From the NCBI RefSeq assembly GCF_014635285.1, contig NZ_BMCR01000002.1, positions 62,001 through 126,000 of the forward strand: 64,000 nt of DNA. The letters run 5' to 3'. Every line of letters starts with the position of its first letter. The stretch's first letter is position 1. Below are positions 61,296 through 64,000 of this stretch, one piece after another. This DNA is from Stappia taiwanensis. Lineage in GTDB: Bacteria; Pseudomonadota; Alphaproteobacteria; Rhizobiales; Stappiaceae. The notes under the pieces were generated by a model, which was not told where the DNA came from, did not search any database, and saw nothing but the letters and a program-made list of their open reading frames with translations. The position numbers were made by a program, and so were the translations under genes.

Positions 61296-61853
61296 TTATT
61301 TGCGGAACGGGAAGTTGAACGCGCGCAGAAGCTCGCGCGCCTCGTCATCGTTGTCGGCAGTGGTGCAAACCACCACGTCCATACCCCAGATTTGATCAAC
61401 CTTGTCGTAGTTGATTTCCGGGAAAACGATGTGTTCCTTGATGCCCGTCGCGTAGTTGCCGCGCCCGTCGAAGCTCTTCGGGTTCAGGCCGCGGAAGTCA
61501 CGCACCCGAGGCAGGGCGATGGTGATGAGCCGGTCGAGGAACTCATACATCCGCTCGCCGCGCAGCGTCACCTTGGCGCCGAGCGGCATGCCTTCGCGCA
61601 CCTTGAAGGTCGCGATCGACTTGCGCGCGGTGGTGATGACCGGCTTCTGACCGGCGATCATCGCCAGGTCCTCAGCGGCGATCTTCGCCTTCTTGCTGTC
61701 CGCGACGGCCTCGCCGACACCCATGTTGAGAACGATCTTCTCAAGCGCGGGAATCTGCATCGGATTCTTGTAGTTGAACTTTTCCTGCAACAGCGGACGG
61801 ATCTTCTCAACGTATTCCGTCTTCAGCCGCGGCGCGGTCTTGGTCTCAGCCAT
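61296..61853 (-). CDS. rplE: 50S ribosomal protein L5
   Basis: A 185-residue L5: [39 protein letters not shown] (excerpts), [38 protein letters not shown] and [37 protein letters not shown] (excerpts). It binds 5S rRNA and the P-site tRNA elbow. Its start overlaps the end of rplX by 8 bp. Confidence 0.99.
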   Translation of the reverse strand: MAETKTAPRLKTEYVEKIRPLLQEKFNYKNPMQIPALEKIVLNMGVGEAVADSKKAKIAAEDLAMIAGQKPVITTARKSIATFKVREGMPLGAKVTLRGERMYEFLDRLITIALPRVRDFRGLNPKSFDGRGNYATGIKEHIVFPEINYDKVDQIWGMDVVVCTTADNDDEARELLRAFNFPFRK

Positions 61854-62163
61854 CGATCAGATCTCCCGAGCGCTTGGCCACGCGCACCTTGGTGCCGTCG
61901 TCGTTGACACGGAACCCGACGCGGGTCGGCTTGCCATCCTTGGGATCGGCAAGCGCCAGGTTCGAGATATGAACCGGCAGTTCCTTGCTGATGATACCGC
62001 CTTCCGCCTGAGCGGTCTGGCGCTGGTGCCGCTGGACGACATTGACGCCACGAACCAGCGCCTTGTCTTCCTTCGGCAGGATCTGCACGATCTCGCCGGT
62101 CTTGCCCTTGTCGCGACCGGTCAGCACGACGACCTTGTCGCCCTTCTTGATCTTAGCGGCCAT
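61846..62163 (-). CDS. rplX: 50S ribosomal protein L24
   Basis: A 105-residue L24 with a KOW motif at the N-terminus: [47 protein letters not shown] (excerpts). It is an early assembly protein. The ATG overlaps the rplN stop (TAATG) and the end overlaps rplE, so rplN-rplX-rplE are translationally coupled. The longer frame further upstream belongs to another frame of rplN. Confidence 0.98.
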   Translation of the reverse strand: MAAKIKKGDKVVVLTGRDKGKTGEIVQILPKEDKALVRGVNVVQRHQRQTAQAEGGIISKELPVHISNLALADPKDGKPTRVGFRVNDDGTKVRVAKRSGDLIDG

Positions 62164-62531
62164 TAGAGCACCTCCGGTGCGAGCGAGATCACTTTCATGT
62201 GCTGCTTCGCACGCAGTTCCCGCGGAACCGGCCCGAAAATACGGGTCCCGATCGGTTCCTTGTTGTTGTTGACCAGAACCGCCGCATTGCGGTCGAATCG
62301 GATCACTGAGCCGTCGGCCCGGCGGATATCCTTCGCCGTACGCACGACGACCGCTTTCATCACGTCGCCCTTCTTGACGCGCCCGCGCGGATTTGCCTCC
62401 TTGACGCTGACGACGATGATGTCGCCAACGCTGGCATATTTCCGCTTCGAGCCGCCGAGCACTTTGATGCACATGACACGACGGGCGCCGGAATTATCCG
62501 CCACGTCGAGGTTTGTTTGCATCTGAATCAT
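62163..62531 (-). CDS. rplN: 50S ribosomal protein L14
   Basis: A 122-residue L14 ([46 protein letters not shown] and [44 protein letters not shown]; excerpts). It forms part of the inter-subunit bridge and binds RsfS in the family. It is 56 bp after rpsQ. Confidence 0.99.
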   Translation of the reverse strand: MIQMQTNLDVADNSGARRVMCIKVLGGSKRKYASVGDIIVVSVKEANPRGRVKKGDVMKAVVVRTAKDIRRADGSVIRFDRNAAVLVNNNKEPIGTRIFGPVPRELRAKQHMKVISLAPEVL

Positions 62532-62587
62532 GACTGGCCGCCTTGTTCTTCTTTCACCGCGTCCGTGACCGGACGCCGGACGTCACG

Positions 62588-62830
62588 TCAGTCCGCAGTC
62601 GAGCCTTCGACAACGGTCCAGGTTTTGTTCTTCGAGATCGGCGCGCATTCCTGAATGGAGACGGTGTCCCCGACCTGATGTGCGTTGGTCTCGTCATGCG
62701 CCCGATACTTCTTCGAGCGGCGAACGGTCTTCTTGAACAACGGGTGGGTGAAGCGACGCTCCACACGAACCGTTACCGTCTTGTCATTGGCGTTGCTCAC
62801 CACGACGCCCTGCAGCACGCGTTTCGGCAT
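62588..62830 (-). CDS. rpsQ: 30S ribosomal protein S17
   Basis: An 80-residue S17 starting [21 protein letters not shown], with [24 protein letters not shown] and [23 protein letters not shown]-fold 16S rRNA-binding protein. The start MPKRVLQG was used; the upstream frame reads through rpmC in another phase. Confidence 0.98.
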   Translation of the reverse strand: MPKRVLQGVVVSNANDKTVTVRVERRFTHPLFKKTVRRSKKYRAHDETNAHQVGDTVSIQECAPISKNKTWTVVEGSTAD

Positions 62831-62840
62831 CTCGGTCTCC

Positions 62841-63041
62841 TTACGCGCTAGTCGCCACGCGCTTTTCGCGCATGATCGTCTGAATGCGGGCAATATCGCG
62901 CCGCACCTGGCGCACACGCGCCGTATTCTCAAGCTGGCCGGTCGCCCGCTGGAAGCGCAGATTGAACTGCTCCTTCTTCAGGCTTTCCAGATCGGTTCCC
63001 AGCTCGTCCAGGGTCTTTGCCCGAACGTCCGTTGCCTTCAT
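62841..63041 (-). CDS. rpmC: 50S ribosomal protein L29
   Basis: A 66-residue L29: [20 protein letters not shown], then [41 protein letters not shown] (excerpts), a two-helix protein near the tunnel exit that binds SRP and trigger factor. The frame also remains open upstream within rplP, but the family start is the MKATDVR codon. It ends 10 bp before rpsQ. Confidence 0.98.
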   Translation of the reverse strand: MKATDVRAKTLDELGTDLESLKKEQFNLRFQRATGQLENTARVRQVRRDIARIQTIMREKRVATSA

Positions 63042-63063
63042 GGCACTTATCTCCTCGTCACGC

Positions 63064-63477
63064 CTAGTCGGCGATCCGCTGAACGAAACGGCACTTGATC
63101 GGCAGTTTCGCAGCCGCCAGGCGCATCGCTTCGCGTGCCGTGTCTTCCGGCACTCCGTCGATTTCGAACATGATCCGACCGGGCTTGACCTTGGCGGCCC
63201 AATAGTCCGGCGAACCCTTACCCTTACCCATACGCACTTCGGTCGGCTTCGACGACACCGGCACGTCCGGGAAGATGCGGATCCAGACACGTCCCGCACG
63301 CTTCATGTGTCGGGTCATGGCACGACGGGCCGCCTCGATCTGACGAGCGGTCACCCGCTCCGGCTCAACGGCCTTCAGGCCGAAGGCGCCGAAATTGAGA
63401 TCGGTGCCACCCTTGGCAGTGCCATGGATCCGGCCCTTGTGCTGCTTGCGGAACTTTGTTCGCTTTGGTTGCAGCAT
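63064..63477 (-). CDS. rplP: 50S ribosomal protein L16
   Basis: A 137-residue L16: [19 protein letters not shown], then [64 protein letters not shown] (excerpts). It lies by the A-site tRNA and helps to organise the peptidyl transferase centre. It is 45 bp after rpsC and 22 bp before rpmC. Confidence 0.99.
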   Translation of the reverse strand: MLQPKRTKFRKQHKGRIHGTAKGGTDLNFGAFGLKAVEPERVTARQIEAARRAMTRHMKRAGRVWIRIFPDVPVSSKPTEVRMGKGKGSPDYWAAKVKPGRIMFEIDGVPEDTAREAMRLAAAKLPIKCRFVQRIAD

Positions 63478-63522
63478 CGCTCTTCTCTCGCTTCTCTCTT
63501 GTCCAAGACCCGACCGGCGCCG

Positions 63523-64000
63523 TTAGGCTGCGCGGCCGCGCTCGCGGCGTCCGCCGCCCTGGTTCGACCCATCGCCCTCGACCGCGCGCCGCTCGGACGC
63601 CATCGGATCGTGCTCCAGGATCTCACCCTTGAAAATCCAGACCTTGACGCCGCAGGTGCCATAGGCCGTGTGTGCGGTTGCTGTGCCATAATCGATGTCG
63701 GCGCGCAACGTGTGCAGCGGCACCCGGCCCTCGCGATACCACTCGGTCCGTGCGATTTCCGCACCGCCGAGACGGCCGCCGCAGTTGATGCGGATGCCCT
63801 GGGCACCCATGCGCATCGCCGACTGCACCGAACGCTTCATCGCCCGGCGGAAAGCCACGCGGCGTTCCAGCTGCTGTGCGATCGAATCGGCCACCAGCTG
63901 AGCGTCCACCTCCGGCTTGCGCACTTCAACGATGTTGATGTGCACATCCGAGTTGGTGATCTGCGACAGAGCCTTGCGCAGCTTCTCGATGTCCGCGCCC
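63523..64000 (-). CDS. rpsC: 30S ribosomal protein S3, C-terminal part (N-terminus outside window)
   Basis: The last 158 codons of rpsC are visible; the frame runs off the right edge ([28 protein letters not shown]). The part shown includes the end of the KH domain and the S3 C-domain: [64 protein letters not shown] (excerpts), then [15 protein letters not shown] and a charged Gly/Arg/Glu tail. S3 sits at the mRNA entry channel. rplV and the rest of the S10 operon should lie beyond the window. Confidence 0.98.
   Translation of the reverse strand, partial: GADIEKLRKALSQITNSDVHINIVEVRKPEVDAQLVADSIAQQLERRVAFRRAMKRSVQSAMRMGAQGIRINCGGRLGGAEIARTEWYREGRVPLHTLRADIDYGTATAHTAYGTCGVKVWIFKGEILEHDPMASERRAVEGDGSNQGGGRRERGRAA

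Overview
The window is a GC-rich chromosomal segment of an alphaproteobacterium, most likely of the order Hyphomicrobiales (Rhizobiales). The support is gene content and order: rnr-DUF983-NUDIX-rpmG followed by pleD and divK, a clpS-clpA-phasin block, EipB (DUF1849), DUF1489, DUF3572, an ATP12 chaperone, a LiuR-type leucine-degradation regulon, and a complete S10/spc/alpha ribosomal run. I cannot name the genus; a Stappiaceae-like relative is a guess. No phage, IS element, CRISPR array or rRNA is visible. One tRNA is present, tRNA-Leu(GAG).

Layout. 1-2.2 kb: end of ribonuclease R, DUF983, NUDIX hydrolase and L33 (rpmG, with its own promoter and terminator). 2.2-7.8 kb: the cell-cycle and c-di-GMP pair pleD/divK, DUF3572, a HAD protein, DNA polymerase IV and EipB. 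8-13.3 kb: RidA, a glycerophosphodiesterase, a COG3146 acyltransferase, HIT protein, GST and AzlCD. 13.4-19 kb: ClpA/ClpS, a phasin under a near-ideal sigma-70 promoter with an embedded PhaR-like operator, and a D-Ala-D-Ala carboxypeptidase with a SPOR domain. 19-23.5 kb: J-domain protein, DUF3955, VWA protein, PanC, DUF1489 and an NAD-dependent epimerase. 23.5-36.1 kb: methylcrotonyl-CoA carboxylase (mccB-mccA), GST, rhodanese, a 44-residue membrane protein, DUF599, two class III cyclases, an aldo/keto reductase, a ClpP paralogue, and the liuR-thioesterase-ivd operon. 36.3-41 kb: a secreted four-cysteine protein and the Anbu cluster (circularly permuted ATP-grasp, alpha-E, transglutaminase, Anbu proteasome-like peptidase). 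41-53.6 kb: ATP12, HAD phosphatase, RluA-type synthase, CrcB, VOC, MgtE, tRNA-Leu, an orphan FliN-like protein, LipB, FolB, a patatin/DUF3376 protein, RarA and a Deg protease. 53.6-64 kb: rplQ back to rpsC, all on the minus strand and cut by the window edge.

Connections. The mcc operon and the liuR-thioesterase-ivd operon lie 9 kb apart but share about 50 bp of almost identical promoter sequence containing a TGAC-N3-TACGTw-N3-GTCA palindrome. This makes LiuR control of the isovaleryl-CoA to methylglutaconyl-CoA steps a strong prediction. Between liuR and the thioesterase sits a decayed second thioesterase copy, part of a tandem duplication with a 507-bp offset and an exact 30-codon deletion.

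The most intriguing module is the four-gene Anbu cluster. It pairs a predicted peptide-bond-forming enzyme with a transglutaminase-like protease and an N-terminal-threonine peptidase; the family arrangement is known but its substrate is not. Other observations worth following are clustered CcrM-type GANTC sites built from a repeated TTGAATCA octamer around the acyltransferase gene, an orphan fliN with a CtrA-like box, and clpS and clpA separated only by an in-frame amber stop.
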